DNA of 64,000 nt from Microbacterium sp. cf332 (GCF_900102175.1 NZ_FNKN01000001.1:558001-622000), one strand, 5' to 3'. Shown: positions 35,736-48,292, counted from the first letter of the stretch. Notes: generated from the letters alone by a model not told the origin. Program-made: numbers and translations.

Positions 35736-36463
35736 GCGAGCGTCGCCGTCTGGATGTCGCGCAGCTCGGCGCAGCCGCCGACGCCGAGCTCGAGAAGGGC
35801 GTCGAGCTCGCGCTTGTCGAACGGGGCGCCCTCGGCGGTGCCCTGCACTTCGACGAAAAGTCCCCGGCCGGTGACGACGACGTTCATGTCGGTCTCGGCG
35901 CGGACGTCCTCGACGTAGGCGAGGTCGAGCATGGGAGTGCCGTCGATGATGCCGACCGACACCGCCGAGACCGAGTCGACGAGGGGCGTCGAGCGCTGCG
36001 CGATGAACTTCTGCGACCGGCCCCACTCGATCGCGTCGGCGAGGGCGACGTACGCGCCCGTGATCGCAGCGGTGCGGGTGCCGCCGTCGGCCTGCAGGAC
36101 GTCGCAGTCGATGACGATCGTGTTCTCACCGAGGGCCTTCGTGTCGACCACCGCGCGGAGGGCGCGGCCGATGAGACGTGAGATCTCGTGCGTACGACCA
36201 CCGACCTTGCCCTTGATCGACTCGCGGTCGTTGCGGCTGTTGGTCGCACGGGGCAGCATCGCGTACTCGGCGGTGACCCAGCCCTTGCCCTTGCCGGTCA
36301 GCCACCGCGGGACGCCGTTCGTGAACGACGCCGTGCACAGCACCTTGGTGCCGCCGAAGCTCACGAGGGCGGAACCCTCGGCGTGCGCGCTCCAGCCGCG
36401 CTCGATCGTGACGGTGCGCAGCTGGTCGGCGGTGCGCCCGTCGGCGCGAAGGGACTCGGTCAT
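35732..36463 (-). CDS. rph: Ribonuclease PH
   Basis: A 243-residue phosphorolytic 3'-5' exoribonuclease that trims tRNA 3' ends. The family pattern is complete: [69 protein letters not shown] and [18 protein letters not shown]. The ATG at 36463 lies 29 bp after the murI stop; the much longer open frame running into murI is a shadow. It overlaps rdgB by 4 bp. Confidence 0.96.
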   Translation of the reverse strand: MTESLRADGRTADQLRTVTIERGWSAHAEGSALVSFGGTKVLCTASFTNGVPRWLTGKGKGWVTAEYAMLPRATNSRNDRESIKGKVGGRTHEISRLIGRALRAVVDTKALGENTIVIDCDVLQADGGTRTAAITGAYVALADAIEWGRSQKFIAQRSTPLVDSVSAVSVGIIDGTPMLDLAYVEDVRAETDMNVVVTGRGLFVEVQGTAEGAPFDKRELDALLELGVGGCAELRDIQTATLA

Positions 36464-36492
36464 GGGTGTCTCCGATCGGACGGCGGATGGGG

Positions 36493-37335
36493 TCAGGATG
36501 CGGGCGGGGCGAGCTTGGGCAGGGGGATGGCGCCCGTCTGGACGAGCCGCACGGATGCGACGCCGCGCCCCATGAGGCGGTCGGCGAGGGCGAGGAAGTC
36601 GTCGGCGGAGTCGCCCGTCGCCTCGTAGACGTGACGCGGCAGGGCGTCGTCGCTCGCGAGCAGCCCGCGCGACACGAGCTGGCGGTAGACGTCCTTCGCG
36701 GTCTCGGAGTCGCTCGAGACCAGTGTCACATCGGGACCCATCACGTAGCTGATGGCGCCCTCGAGGAACGGATAGTGGGTGCAGCCGAGCACGAGCGTGT
36801 CGACGTCGGCGTCGCGGAGCGGCGCGAGGTACTCCTCCGCGACGGCGAGTACCTCCGCAGACTGGGTGATGCCCGCTTCGACGAACTCGACGAACCGGGG
36901 GCACGACGCCGCGAAGACGGAGAGCCGCTCGTTGACCTCGAGCATGTCCTGGTAGGCGCGCGATGCGATCGTGCCGACGGTGCCGATGACGCCGATGCGG
37001 CCGTTGCGCGTCGCGGAGATCGCCGTGCGGACGGCGGGGTTGATGACCTCGACGACGGGGACGTCGTATCGCTCGCGGGCGTCTCGCAGCAGGGCCGCCG
37101 AGGCGGTGTTGCACGCGATCACGAGCATCTTCACGCCCTCGTCGACCAGGGTGTCGAGCACTTCGAGACCGTAGCGCCGCACGTCTGCGATGGGCTTCGG
37201 CCCGTAGGGCGAGTGCGCGGTGTCGCCGATGTACAGCAGCGATTCCCGCGGCAGCAGCTGCGAGACGGCCCGTGCGACGGTGAGTCCGCCGACGCCCGAG
37301 TCGAAGATGCCGATGGGCGCGTCGTTCACGATCAT
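36493..37335 (-). CDS. murI: Glutamate racemase
   Basis: A 280-residue racemase that makes D-glutamate for peptidoglycan. Both catalytic cysteines are present, Cys75 in IACNTASA and Cys185 in LGCTHYPF, along with [15 protein letters not shown] and [10 protein letters not shown]. The ATG at 37335 is taken as the start; a GTG two codons later (37329) also fits, since TAGGCT lies 8 bp before it and could drive a leaderless transcript. It heads the murI-rph-rdgB group and diverges from pncB. Confidence 0.94.
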   Translation of the reverse strand: MIVNDAPIGIFDSGVGGLTVARAVSQLLPRESLLYIGDTAHSPYGPKPIADVRRYGLEVLDTLVDEGVKMLVIACNTASAALLRDARERYDVPVVEVINPAVRTAISATRNGRIGVIGTVGTIASRAYQDMLEVNERLSVFAASCPRFVEFVEAGITQSAEVLAVAEEYLAPLRDADVDTLVLGCTHYPFLEGAISYVMGPDVTLVSSDSETAKDVYRQLVSRGLLASDDALPRHVYEATGDSADDFLALADRLMGRGVASVRLVQTGAIPLPKLAPPAS

Positions 37336-37468
37336 CGAGCCTACCCCGCGTCGGTGACGCACCCACCGCGGTCCGTGCCCCGGCGCGCGGGATGCTGCGC
37401 AATACCGCATCGCGGCGGGTCGCCGGTGAGCCTCCGCCCCGCGTGCTCGCGTCGCTACAGTGGCAGTC

Positions 37469-38791
37469 ATGGCCTCCAGTGCTCTGCTCACCGACCGGTA
37501 CGAGATCACGATGCTGCAGGCGGCCCTGCGCGACGGCACCGCCGACCGCCAGTGCGTGTTCGAGGTGTTCGCCCGCCGCCTGCCGGGCGGCCGACGGTTC
37601 GGGGTGGTCGCGGGCACCGGCCGCCTGCTCGAAGAGGTCGAGAACTTCCGGTTCGGCGATGAGGAGCTACGGTTCCTGCGCGAGCACGGGTCGCTCGATG
37701 AGCGCACGCTCGCGTGGCTGGCCGACTACCGTTTCACGGGAACGATCACGGGATACCGCGAGGGCGAGCTGTACTTCCCGGGGTCGCCCATCCTCACCGT
37801 CGAGGGCACCTTCGCCGAGGCCGTGGTCCTCGAGACCCTCGTGCTCAGCATCCTGAACTACGACTCCGCGGTCGCGACCGCCGCGGCGCGCATGGCGATC
37901 GCCGCGGGCGACCGTCCGCTCGCCGAGATGGGCTCGCGACGCGCGCACGAGCGCAGCGCCGTCGCGGCGGCGCGTGCCGCCCACATCGCCGGGTTCGGCG
38001 CGACGAGCAACCTCGAGGCGGGGCGCACCTGGGGCATTCCGACGATGGGGACCGCCGCGCACGCCTGGACGCTGCTCCACGACAGCGAGGAGGAGGCGTT
38101 CCGCAGCCAGATCGATGCGCTCGGCGTCGACACGACTCTCCTCATCGACACCTACGACATCTCGGAGGGGGTCGCGACCGCCGTCCGCGTAGCCGGCCCC
38201 GGGCTCGGGGGCGTCCGTATCGATTCGGGAGACCTGCCGACGGTGGCCGCGGACGTACGGGTTCAGCTCGACGATCTCGGCGCGCGCGAGACGCGCATCA
38301 CGGTCACGAGCGATCTCGACGAGTACGCGATCGCGGCGCTCGCGGCATCCCCGGTCGACGCCTACGGGGTGGGGACCTCGCTCGTGACGGGCTCGGGCAC
38401 GCCTACCGCCGGCATGGTCTACAAGCTCGTCGCGCGGCAGGATGACGACGGCTCGTGGCGTTCGGTCGCCAAGGCCTCGGCCGACAAGGTCTCGCACGGC
38501 GGTCGCAAGTCCGCGTTCCGAGTGCTCCGCGACGGCACGGCGACCGAGGAGATCGTCGTCGTCTCCGACGGGTTCGAGCCCCCCGACACGCCCGCCGCGC
38601 ACCCGGACTCCCGAGCCCTGCAGACCCCGCTGTTCGCGGACGGCCGCGCGGTGACCGATTGGACCGGGCCGGCCGGGGTGCGCGCCGCGCGGGAGCATCA
38701 CGCCCGTGTCATCGAGGAGATGCCGGTCCGGGCACTCGCGCTCAGCCGATCGGAACCCGCCATTCCCACCACCTACCGCGACGCCGGCTGA
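37469..38791 (+). CDS. pncB: Nicotinate phosphoribosyltransferase
   Basis: A 440-residue enzyme of NAD salvage, joining nicotinate and PRPP. Family segments are [80 protein letters not shown] and GVGTSLVTG, and [12 protein letters not shown] near the end. The ATG at 37469 has TACAGT (37456-37461) 7 bp upstream and no ribosome binding site, so it looks leaderless. It diverges from murI and converges on the DUF3039 gene. Confidence 0.94.
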   Translation: MASSALLTDRYEITMLQAALRDGTADRQCVFEVFARRLPGGRRFGVVAGTGRLLEEVENFRFGDEELRFLREHGSLDERTLAWLADYRFTGTITGYREGELYFPGSPILTVEGTFAEAVVLETLVLSILNYDSAVATAAARMAIAAGDRPLAEMGSRRAHERSAVAAARAAHIAGFGATSNLEAGRTWGIPTMGTAAHAWTLLHDSEEEAFRSQIDALGVDTTLLIDTYDISEGVATAVRVAGPGLGGVRIDSGDLPTVAADVRVQLDDLGARETRITVTSDLDEYAIAALAASPVDAYGVGTSLVTGSGTPTAGMVYKLVARQDDDGSWRSVAKASADKVSHGGRKSAFRVLRDGTATEEIVVVSDGFEPPDTPAAHPDSRALQTPLFADGRAVTDWTGPAGVRAAREHHARVIEEMPVRALALSRSEPAIPTTYRDAG

Positions 38792-38842
38792 GGCGCGCGG
38801 TACGGAGGGGGAACGCCGAGAGCGGCGGCAGGTCGGGCGCGA

Positions 38843-39109
38843 TCAGCGCGTCATCGACTCGTAGATCTCCTTGCACGTCGGGCAGACCGGGAACTTCTCC
38901 GGGTCACGACCCGGCGTCCACTTCTTGCCGCAGAGCGCGCGTACCGGCTTGCCGGTGATGGCGGACTCGAGGATCTTGTCCTTCTTGACGTAGTGCGAGA
39001 ACCGCTCGTGGTCGCCCGGCTCGATCGTCTCCTCGCGGATGAGCTCTTCGAGCTCACGGTCGAGGGTCGCGAGACCGCCCTGGTCGGGAGAGTCGAGAGG
39101 AGTGCTCAT
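38843..39109 (-). CDS. DUF3039 protein, small zinc-finger-like
   Basis: An 88-residue actinobacterial protein of unknown function. The segment FSHYVKKDKILESAITGKPV and the paired cysteines in LCGKKWTPGRDPEKFPVCPTC are diagnostic of DUF3039; the CG..CPTC arrangement suggests a bound zinc. It is monocistronic between pncB and the ABC exporter permease. Confidence 0.9.
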   Translation of the reverse strand: MSTPLDSPDQGGLATLDRELEELIREETIEPGDHERFSHYVKKDKILESAITGKPVRALCGKKWTPGRDPEKFPVCPTCKEIYESMTR

Positions 39110-39132
39110 GCGGGAATTCTATCGGCGAACGG

Positions 39133-40643
39133 TCAGGTCGTCTCGGCGAATGCCATCAGGCGATCGCCGCGCCGATCGAAGAGGGCGCCGCCGATCAGGA
39201 TGCCCATCGTCAGCACCAGCAGCCCGACCCCCACGCCGACCCCCAGTGCCCACCACCGCGCCTCGGGCTCGCCATCGAAGAACCGCCACGCCCACCATAG
39301 GGCCGGAGCCGCGGCCACCAGCGCCCCCACGAGCACGCTGCCCTGCGCCGCTCCCCCGCCGGTCCGCTGCGGCTGCTGGAACGGGCTGTCGCCGTGACGC
39401 GCCACGGCGTACGGTGCGACGACGGATGCGACGGACGAGAGTCCGAGCCCACCGAAGAGGAGGGCCGAGCAGACCCCGACCATGGTCGGGAGCGCCGTCC
39501 AGTCGCCGTGGGTGCCGATGCCCACGGGAATCGCGATGGCGAGCAGTGGCAGGGCGACGAGGAGGAGCGGCACGATGCGTCCGACGCGGTCCGATGCGCC
39601 CCGCACGGCGCTGGAGATGTGCAGCCAGATGGCCGATCCGTCGTAGGCGAGGTCGTTGTGCACGACCCAGCCCAGGAAGAGGGCGATGAGCGGCGCCGGG
39701 ATCAGGGCGGCGAACTCGTGCGGCACCCCGACGATGACCAGCGGGATTACCGCGACGACGGACGCGACCGGGATGATCGCGACGTCGACGAGGTAACGGG
39801 GATCGCGCAGCCAGTAGACGAGCGATCGCGCGGCGACGGCGCCCCCGGGGGTGCCGGGGGTGACGGTGAACCAGCCGAGGCCGCGACGCTCGCGCACCGA
39901 GACGGGGCGCTCGGTGTGGGTCAGCATCCGGCGCACGATGAGGGCCCAGGCGCCGCCGAGCAGCACGACGGACAGCAGCGCGACCGCGATGACCGCCGGA
40001 CGGGGGTCGAGCGGCAGGATCCAGGCGGCGCCGATGGGCGTGACGGCGAGGGTCTCGACAGCGGCGAGGAGGGGCGCCGGCACGCCGTCGTCCCAATTGA
40101 GCGAGGCCAGGAAGACCGCGACCGGGATGGCGATGACCGCCAGGCCGAGCAGGAGCAGCATCGTCAGCTCGCGCGAGCGGCGATCGGCGAGCACGAGCGC
40201 CGCGATGCCGAGGGCGACACGGGCGAGGAGCAGCTGCGTGACGACGACGAGCGCGGCGGCGAACCCTGCTGCGACGGGATCCACGCCGTGCGCGGACCAC
40301 GTCGAGGCGACGACGACCGCGACCACGATGACCCCCAGCGACGGCAGGCTCACGGGGCTGGCCGTTGCCGTCGCGATCGCGACGAGCCGCCAATCGCGCC
40401 CCGTCACGATGAACGCCCGGGGGTCGAGCGGGTCGCGGATCGGCACGATCAGCGGAACGAGCGCGAAGCAGAACGAGACGGCGGCACCGCCGATCGCGAG
40501 GACCACGAGGGCGCTCGTGATCGGTGTGCCCTGCAGGCGCAGCAGCGCCAGGACGATGGCGGCGACGAGCACAGCGGCGACACCGGTCGCCGCGAACGCG
40601 CGGGCGCGGTGGAAACGCAGTGCCCCGATGAGGACGTCGAGCC

Positions 40644-40668
<25 letters not shown>
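39133..40668 (-). CDS. ABC exporter membrane protein
   Basis: A 511-residue integral membrane protein with roughly 12 hydrophobic segments and no ATPase motifs. It lies immediately after the ABC ATPase gene and overlaps its end by 25 bp (40644-40668), so it is the membrane partner. The segment [20 protein letters not shown] and the central [20 protein letters not shown] are like the ABC-2-type permeases of actinobacteria that have two similar halves. What it exports is not known. Confidence 0.8.
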
Positions 40669-42251
<1,583 letters not shown>

Positions 42252-42456
42252 CCCCCAAACCTATCAAGGGGGCAGTCGGCGGCGAGGCGGCGCGTCATCC
42301 GGAGTCGCCGTGAGAAACCGATCCGCAAGGTCACGAAAACGCAACGGCCCGGGGTGTTCCGGCGACCTCACAGACGGTATCGCTAGCATGAAAATCTCTG
42401 TGCCGGGGCGTCACTCCGGTGAACACTGATCTAACTCGCAACTTCAGGAGATTCTC

Positions 42457-43149
42457 GTGGCCCTTCAGATCGTGATCCTCGCCGCTGGTATGGGCTCCCG
42501 TCTCGGCCGCTCCCTCCCCAAGCCGCTGACGGAGCTCGGCGACGGCCGAAGCATCATGCAGCAGCAGCATGACAACATCCGTGCCGCCTTCGGTGACGAC
42601 GCGCGCATCACGACCGTCGTCGGCTACCGCGCCGAGACGATCGTCGACGCCTTCCCGGATGTCGACTACGTCTACAACGCCCGCTACGACGAGACCAACA
42701 CGTCGCAGAGCCTGCTGCGCGCGCTCAAGGCATCCGGCCGCGGCGGGGTGCTCTGGATGAACGGAGACGTCGTCTTCGACCCCCGCGTGCTCGGTCGTGC
42801 CGTCGCTCTCATCGAGCGCGACCAGTCGTTCGTCACGGTCAACACGGCCAAGGTGAGCGACGAAGAAGTCAAGTACACGGTCAGCGACGAGGGCTTCATC
42901 CGCGAGCTGTCGAAGACCGTCCGTGGCGGCATCGGCGAAGCGGTGGGCATCAACTACATCTCGGCTCGCGACAAGAAGGCCCTGATCGCCCAGCTCGGGC
43001 GCGTCGACGACCAGGACTACTTCGAGCGCGGCCTCGAGCTCGCCATCGCCGAGAACGGACTGCTTCTGGAGCCGATGGACATCTCCGACCTGTACGCCGT
43101 CGAGGTGGACTTCGCCGAAGACCTCGAGCGCGCGAACCTCTACGTCTGA
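42457..43149 (+). CDS. Sugar/phosphocholine-type nucleotidyltransferase (NTP transferase family)
   Basis: A 230-residue nucleotidyltransferase. The N-terminal signature is ILAAGMGSRLGRSLPKPLTE, followed by VVGYRAETI, a WMNGDVVFDP metal site and the acidic DLYAVEVDFAEDLERA end. It resembles LicC-type phosphocholine cytidylyltransferases. It starts with GTG at 42457 behind AGGAG. It lies upstream of three glycerophosphotransferase-like genes and could activate a polyol or choline head group as a CDP derivative. The 205-bp upstream gap has a TAGCAT -10-like element (42384-42389) but no clear -35. Confidence 0.83.
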   Translation: MALQIVILAAGMGSRLGRSLPKPLTELGDGRSIMQQQHDNIRAAFGDDARITTVVGYRAETIVDAFPDVDYVYNARYDETNTSQSLLRALKASGRGGVLWMNGDVVFDPRVLGRAVALIERDQSFVTVNTAKVSDEEVKYTVSDEGFIRELSKTVRGGIGEAVGINYISARDKKALIAQLGRVDDQDYFERGLELAIAENGLLLEPMDISDLYAVEVDFAEDLERANLYV

Positions 43150-43176
43150 TCGACGCCACCGCGTCTCCGGCGCGAG

Positions 43177-44154
43177 ATGATGGGTCGCATGGCCCGTAAG
43201 GTGCATCGCATCGACTCCCTGCCCGCCGACGCTCCGCGTCGAGATGCGGGCGAGCCCGCACAGACCCGGCACCCGTTGACGGTGCGGACGCTCGATCGGC
43301 TGCTGGCCGTGCAGCGCCCCGTCGTGCTCGCGCATCTGCGCGGCATCCGCAACCGGCACCCCGACGCGACGCCGGCGGACATCGCGCACATGCTCGAGCG
43401 CCGCTACCTGACGGCCGTCACGACGGGCGGCGCGGCGGTGGGCGCCACGGCCGTCATCCCGGGCATCGGCACCGCCACCACGCTCGCGCTGAGCGGCGTG
43501 GAGACGGCGGGGTTCCTCGAGGCGACGGCCCTGTACGCCCAGTCGCTCGCCGAGCTGCACGGCATCCCCGTCGAGAACCCCGACCGCGCGCGGGCTCTGG
43601 TGCTCGCCCTCATGCTCGGACGCGAAGGGTCGGACCTCGTCGGTCAGTTCGCCCGTCAGGCCGGCGGACGCGGTGCACCACGGAGCTCGTACTGGGGAGA
43701 GCTCGTGACCTCGTCGCTCCCCCGCACGGCCGTCGGACCCGTCCTCGACCGGCTGACCCACGCGTTCCTGCGACGCTTCGCAGCGGCGGGCAGCGCGTCC
43801 GTCGTCGGCAAGGCGTTGCCGTTCGGCATCGGAGCCGCCATCGGCGGTACGGGCAACCACATCCTCGGCCGCCGCATCGTCTCCGGCGCACGTCGCGCGT
43901 TCGGGGTCGTGCCCGGCATGTTCCCGGCCGGGCTGGATCCGCGCCCCGGAGATCAACCGATCGGACGAGGACCCGGCATGCTGGGGCGCCGCATCGGCGG
44001 CGTCTTCACGGGTGCTGGACGTCAGATGGGCGCGATCGCCTCCCGGCCGTTCCGCCGCGACGGCAGCGGCGGTAGCGACGATCGCGACTCGGTGGCCGAC
44101 GGCGACGAAGCGGGTCGCCCCACCGCCGCGCGCGCGGACGGGAGCGAGTCGTGA
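43177..44154 (+). CDS. Conserved hypothetical protein with Gly/Ala hydrophobic core
   Basis: A 325-residue protein that I do not recognise with confidence. The middle (about residues 80-125) is a hydrophobic, Gly/Ala-rich segment (VGATAVIPGIGTATTLALSG) reminiscent of EcsC-like proteins, and a second such segment lies near residues 205-230. The N- and C-termini are charged. It may be membrane-associated. An ATG at 43180 or 43189 is also possible. Its stop overlaps the start of the small membrane protein gene. Confidence 0.7.
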   Translation: MMGRMARKVHRIDSLPADAPRRDAGEPAQTRHPLTVRTLDRLLAVQRPVVLAHLRGIRNRHPDATPADIAHMLERRYLTAVTTGGAAVGATAVIPGIGTATTLALSGVETAGFLEATALYAQSLAELHGIPVENPDRARALVLALMLGREGSDLVGQFARQAGGRGAPRSSYWGELVTSSLPRTAVGPVLDRLTHAFLRRFAAAGSASVVGKALPFGIGAAIGGTGNHILGRRIVSGARRAFGVVPGMFPAGLDPRPGDQPIGRGPGMLGRRIGGVFTGAGRQMGAIASRPFRRDGSGGSDDRDSVADGDEAGRPTAARADGSES

Positions 44155-44372
44155 CGATCCTGGTGGTGGCCATCCTGGTGATCGCGGCACTGTTCAACGT
44201 CGTGACCTGGCCGACCTTCCTGCGCCGGGTCGCCCGCGATCCTCGGGCGATCGGCGCGGACGGCCGCCGCACGCGCTTCTTCACGGTGCACCTCGTGCTG
44301 GTCGCGGTCGCCCTCGTCCTCTCCGCGCTCCTCGTGGTGGCCGCGGTCGTCGTCGGCACCGGCTCCGCCTGA
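44151..44372 (+). CDS. Small two-helix membrane protein (SCO4848-like)
   Basis: A 73-residue protein with an N-terminal membrane helix, a conserved-looking FNVVTWPTFLRRVARD stretch, a charged loop and a second helix (TVHLVLVAVALVLSALLVV). The WPTFL and FFTVH features match the SCO4848 family of actinobacterial membrane proteins as I recall it. It starts with GTG at 44151 inside the end of the upstream gene (GTGA). Role unknown. Confidence 0.75.
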   Translation: MTILVVAILVIAALFNVVTWPTFLRRVARDPRAIGADGRRTRFFTVHLVLVAVALVLSALLVVAAVVVGTGSA

Positions 44373-44418
44373 GCCGGGTCGCTGCCCGGCCGTCATCGGC
44401 TCTCTGGCGCCTGTGGGC

Positions 44419-45681
44419 TCAGGCGTCGTCGAACTCCGCCTCGTCGCGCTCGTCCGCGACCGTCATAGACCGGGCGTCCCATTCGACCCATCGGCGCATC
44501 AGCAGGTCGATCGCCGCGTGAAAGCGCGCCGTCGCGGCACCCGGTGCGGTGTCGCCGAAATAGTGGCGCGACCATGCGCCGAGGCGTTCTGAGGCACCGG
44601 GATCCGCCACCACGCGGTCGGTCATCTCCACGATCGACTTCGCGTCGGTGGCGTCGAGCCAACTGGCGTCCGCGAGATACCCCCCGGTGTCGACGAGCGC
44701 AGCGGGATCGGTCGGGCGGGTGACGATCAGCGGCTTGGCGATCGCGAGTCGGTCGTAGATCATCGCCGAGATGTCGACGACGGCCAGGTCGGCCGCTGCC
44801 AGCTGCCATCCCAGCTCCGGGCCGTCGTCGTAGACGTGATGGGCGCTCGCGTCCTCGGCATTGGCCGCTGCGATCGCCGACACGATCCGGCGATGCGCGT
44901 CGCCGTAGGCCGCATTGACGACGCCCGAGCGCGGGTGCGGGCGGTACACGAGACGATGCCGGGGCGAGGCGAGCACCGCGGCCGCGAGGGCCTCGCCGTG
45001 CGACGCGATCGAGCCGTAGTGGGCGGCAGGACGGTCGCCCTCCCAGGTCGGGGCGTACAGGATCACCGTGCGATCGTCGTCGGGGTACGGCAGCGAGCCC
45101 GAGAAGTGGTCGGCCTGCGGGCGTCCGATCGCGATCGTGCGCGCGTCGAGGTCGTAGTCCCACAGCACACGCCCGAGCCGCTCGCGCGCGGCGTCGCCTG
45201 CGATGAGCGCGTAGTCGTAGGCCTTGAACTGGTTCGTGGTCATGTACATCTTGTCGGACTCGCCGTGGTTGATGAACACGTGCCACCGGTGCCCGTAACG
45301 GAACATCTGGAAGTTCCGGGTGTTCTGGTTGACGTAGAGCACGACGCGGATGTCCTGCGACGCGACGACCTGCTCGAGCATGCGCACAGACGGGGCGAAG
45401 GCGACGGGCAGGGCGCCGTCCGCGAGGAGTGCCTGCGCGCCCGTCGCGCTGCGGCTGATGACCACGACGGGCCAGGTCTCAGCGAGCCGCTGCAACGGCT
45501 TGTACCACTGCCGCATCTGGTACATGTTGACGTCGCCGTCGGCGAAGTAGACCGCGACCTCGAAATGCCCCCGCGGGGGCTGCGGGAGCCGCGCGAGTGA
45601 GCGTCGTACGTCGAAGTAGGCGGCCCGGTTCGACACCGCCCGCCGTACGAGGCCGACTGCTTTACGAACGTCCGCGATCAT
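44419..45681 (-). CDS. CDP-glycerol glycerophosphotransferase-family protein (1)
   Basis: A 420-residue enzyme of the TagB/TagF family, which adds glycerol-phosphate or similar units to wall polymers. The motifs INHGESDKMYMTTNQFKAYDY, ILYAPTWEGDR and YRPHPRSGV are clear, with ADLAVVDISAMIYD as the donor-site region. The ATG at 45681 is preferred to a GTG at 45687 because GGAGG lies at the right distance from it. It diverges from the GT2 gene by 62 bp and is the first of three such enzymes in this block. Confidence 0.88.
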   Translation of the reverse strand: MIADVRKAVGLVRRAVSNRAAYFDVRRSLARLPQPPRGHFEVAVYFADGDVNMYQMRQWYKPLQRLAETWPVVVISRSATGAQALLADGALPVAFAPSVRMLEQVVASQDIRVVLYVNQNTRNFQMFRYGHRWHVFINHGESDKMYMTTNQFKAYDYALIAGDAARERLGRVLWDYDLDARTIAIGRPQADHFSGSLPYPDDDRTVILYAPTWEGDRPAAHYGSIASHGEALAAAVLASPRHRLVYRPHPRSGVVNAAYGDAHRRIVSAIAAANAEDASAHHVYDDGPELGWQLAAADLAVVDISAMIYDRLAIAKPLIVTRPTDPAALVDTGGYLADASWLDATDAKSIVEMTDRVVADPGASERLGAWSRHYFGDTAPGAATARFHAAIDLLMRRWVEWDARSMTVADERDEAEFDDA

Positions 45682-45743
45682 TCCCACCCCTCCAGGGTAC
45701 CCAGCGTGCCGGACGCGACCGGGGCGCGTGACATGATCGACGG

Positions 45744-46835
45744 ATGCATGAAGACGCGCAGCGCTGGCGCCCGGCCCCCGTGCCGGACCGCGATGCGGGT
45801 GTCTCGTTCGTCATCCCGGTGCTGAACGAGCGCGAGTATCTCGAGCACGCCGTACGCAGCGTGCTCGCCCAGCAGCTCGACGTCCCCATCGAGGTCGTCC
45901 TCGCTCTCGGCCCGTCGTCGGACGGCACCGACGCGGTGGCGCGCCGACTCGCCGACGAGGACGAGCGCATCCGACTGGTCCGCAATCCGGCGGCCCACAT
46001 CCCCGTCGGGCTGAACATCGCGATCCGGGCGGCCCGGCACCCCACGATCGTGCGGGTCGACGCGCACTCCGAGCTCGAACCCGGCTATACCCGCGCCGCG
46101 CTCGACACCCTCGCCCGCGTGCAGGCGGCGAACGTCGGCGGCGTGATGCGCGCGGACGGCGGCACCCCCTTTCAGCGCGCCGTCGCCCGTGCCTACAACT
46201 CGCGGATCGGTCTGGGCGGCGGGGCCTACCACGGCGGGACGAGCGAGGGTCCCGCCGAGTCGGCCTACCTCGGTGTGATGCGGCGCGACGTCCTCGACGA
46301 GGTCGGTCTGTTCGACGAGGGCATCCGACGGGGCGAGGACTGGGAGCTCAATCTCCGTATCCGACGTGCGGGGTACCGGGTCTGGTTCGACCCCGATCTC
46401 CACGTGACGTACTGGCCCCGCGAAAGCTGGACGCGCCTGGTGCGCCAGTTCCGCGCGACCGGATCGTGGCGCGGCGAGCTCGTCCGCCGCTTCGGCCGCC
46501 GCAACGGACTGCGGTTCTTCGCTCCCCCCATGCTGGTGATCGCGGCCGCGACGTCGGTCGCCGTGGGCGCAGCGCAGCTGCTCGGTGTCGTCTCGGGACG
46601 CGCCGGTGTCGTGCTGTCGGTCCTCCACCTGCCGGTCGCCGCCTACGCGGCGCTCATCGGCGCGGTCGCCGCGGGCCGAGGAGGCGGGCGGGGAACGCGC
46701 GATCGCCTGTGGACGCTCGCCGTGCTGCCGTCGATGCACTTCTCCTGGGGCCTCGGCTTCCTGCAGGGTGCGCTGCGGGGGGCTCGGGGCACCGTCGACA
46801 CCTCACGGCTCGCGCGGAACACCCCGCTGCCCTGA
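45744..46835 (+). CDS. Glycosyltransferase family 2
   Basis: A 363-residue GT-A enzyme. The N-terminal domain begins VSFVIPVLNEREYLEHAVRS, has RVDAHSELEP as the metal-binding region and GEDWELNLRIRRAG as the acceptor-side ED-like motif; three hydrophobic helices end the protein (about residues 255-345), so it is membrane-bound. It resembles succinoglycan-type transferases. CATGAT lies 6 bp before the ATG, and no ribosome binding site is seen, so it may be leaderless. Confidence 0.9.
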   Translation: MHEDAQRWRPAPVPDRDAGVSFVIPVLNEREYLEHAVRSVLAQQLDVPIEVVLALGPSSDGTDAVARRLADEDERIRLVRNPAAHIPVGLNIAIRAARHPTIVRVDAHSELEPGYTRAALDTLARVQAANVGGVMRADGGTPFQRAVARAYNSRIGLGGGAYHGGTSEGPAESAYLGVMRRDVLDEVGLFDEGIRRGEDWELNLRIRRAGYRVWFDPDLHVTYWPRESWTRLVRQFRATGSWRGELVRRFGRRNGLRFFAPPMLVIAAATSVAVGAAQLLGVVSGRAGVVLSVLHLPVAAYAALIGAVAAGRGGGRGTRDRLWTLAVLPSMHFSWGLGFLQGALRGARGTVDTSRLARNTPLP

Positions 46836-46858
46836 GGCGGCGGCGACGCACGGCCGGC

Positions 46859-48292
46859 TCAATCGCGGCTGACGAGGCCTTGATCGAGGATCCGCGCCAC
46901 GACACGCTCGGCCGCGCGGCCGTCGTCGCGCGGATTGAACCGTGCCCGCCACCGCGCGTAACGGTCGGGGTCGCCGCCCTCTCGCTCGACGATCGCTGAG
47001 ACGAGCTCGTCCTGCGTGCTCAGCACCGGTCCAGGGGCCGACGCGGCGAGGTCGAAGTAGAACCCGCGCAGTTCACCGCGATAGCGCTCGAGGTCGGGCG
47101 CGAAGAAGTAGATGGGCCGCCCCGTCACCGAGTAGTCGAACATGATCGACGAGTAGTCGGTGATCAGCACGTCCGAAGCCAGCTGCAGTCCCGCCAGGTC
47201 CGGATGCGTCGTGACGTCGATCACGCGAGCACCCTGCTCGTCGGCCCCCGGTGCCATCGTGCGCGAGTGGCCCCGGACGAGCACGACCGCGTCCGTCGCA
47301 GCGGCGAGGGCGGGTAGATCGAGGAAGTCCACGAGCGTCTCCCGGTCGTCCCGCCAGGTCGGCGCGTACAGGACGACACGCTCGCCGGGGTCGATCCCGA
47401 GCGCGTCGCGCACCGCGCGGCCATCACCGGCGTGCAGGTCGTCCGTCCGGGGATAGCCCTCGACCCACACGGGGCGCCGCCGGAAGGCGTACGCGGCCCG
47501 CAGCACTCGGGCGCTGTAGGGGTTCTGCGCGAGCAGGATGTCCCAGCGCCGGCTCTCGCGGACGACCGCCAGCGCGCGCCGGGGGTCGAAACCCGGACGG
47601 TGCAGCGCCAGTCGTTTCAGCGGCGTGCCATGCCAGGTCTGCAGCACGGTCTGTCCCGGACGGCGCGCGAAGCCGTGACGCAGCCAGTCGTTGACGACGA
47701 GGAGGCGCGCGACACCGCGCGCCCGATGCCACTCCGCGCTGCCCTCGATGACCGCGATGCCCCCCTCGGGCACGGCGATCGACAGGTCGACGACGCTCCA
47801 GTAGCGCGTGATGCCGGGTGCGACGCGCGCGAGCTCGCGGTCGATCGCGCGCGGGTTGTCGCTCGCGCTGCGACCGTAGAAGCTCTCGAAGAAGACCGCG
47901 TTCTCGAGCGGCGGCAGTGCGGTGTCGCGGCGACCGTTGCGCCGCCTCGGGGCCACGCGCGGCGCCTCATCCGCGGGCGGGGAGACGATCAGGTGCGCGC
48001 CCGTCCATTCGGCGGTGAGCGACGGCGCCGTCAGCGCCGGCCCCGACGGGTCGCCCCCGATCGGTGCGCCCTCGACACGGAGCTCGTACCGTCCGGCGGG
48101 AAGGGGCAGTCGCGCGTCGGACCATCGCTCGACGTGCAGCGGGATGCGGGCGGACCAGCGGTCGCCGTCGGTCGTGATGACACCGGGGACCCGGGCCCGC
48201 CGCCCGACCAGCTCGATGCTCGCCGGAACGACGCCTGCGCCGTCGACCGTGAGCTCCGGGCGTGTGGCGGATGCGAACCCGATGCGGATCAT
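46859..48292 (-). CDS. CDP-glycerol glycerophosphotransferase-family protein (2)
   Basis: A 477-residue TagF/TagB-like enzyme. About 130 N-terminal residues are a beta-rich segment of unknown role. The catalytic half has VLQTWHGTPLKRLALH, VLYAPTWRDD, VLVRGHSRT, VLITDYSSIMFDYSVTGRP and YFFAPDLERY. The ATG at 48292 overlaps the stop of the third enzyme by 4 bp (48289-48292), so the two are coupled and probably act on the same polymer. Confidence 0.92.
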   Translation of the reverse strand: MIRIGFASATRPELTVDGAGVVPASIELVGRRARVPGVITTDGDRWSARIPLHVERWSDARLPLPAGRYELRVEGAPIGGDPSGPALTAPSLTAEWTGAHLIVSPPADEAPRVAPRRRNGRRDTALPPLENAVFFESFYGRSASDNPRAIDRELARVAPGITRYWSVVDLSIAVPEGGIAVIEGSAEWHRARGVARLLVVNDWLRHGFARRPGQTVLQTWHGTPLKRLALHRPGFDPRRALAVVRESRRWDILLAQNPYSARVLRAAYAFRRRPVWVEGYPRTDDLHAGDGRAVRDALGIDPGERVVLYAPTWRDDRETLVDFLDLPALAAATDAVVLVRGHSRTMAPGADEQGARVIDVTTHPDLAGLQLASDVLITDYSSIMFDYSVTGRPIYFFAPDLERYRGELRGFYFDLAASAPGPVLSTQDELVSAIVEREGGDPDRYARWRARFNPRDDGRAAERVVARILDQGLVSRD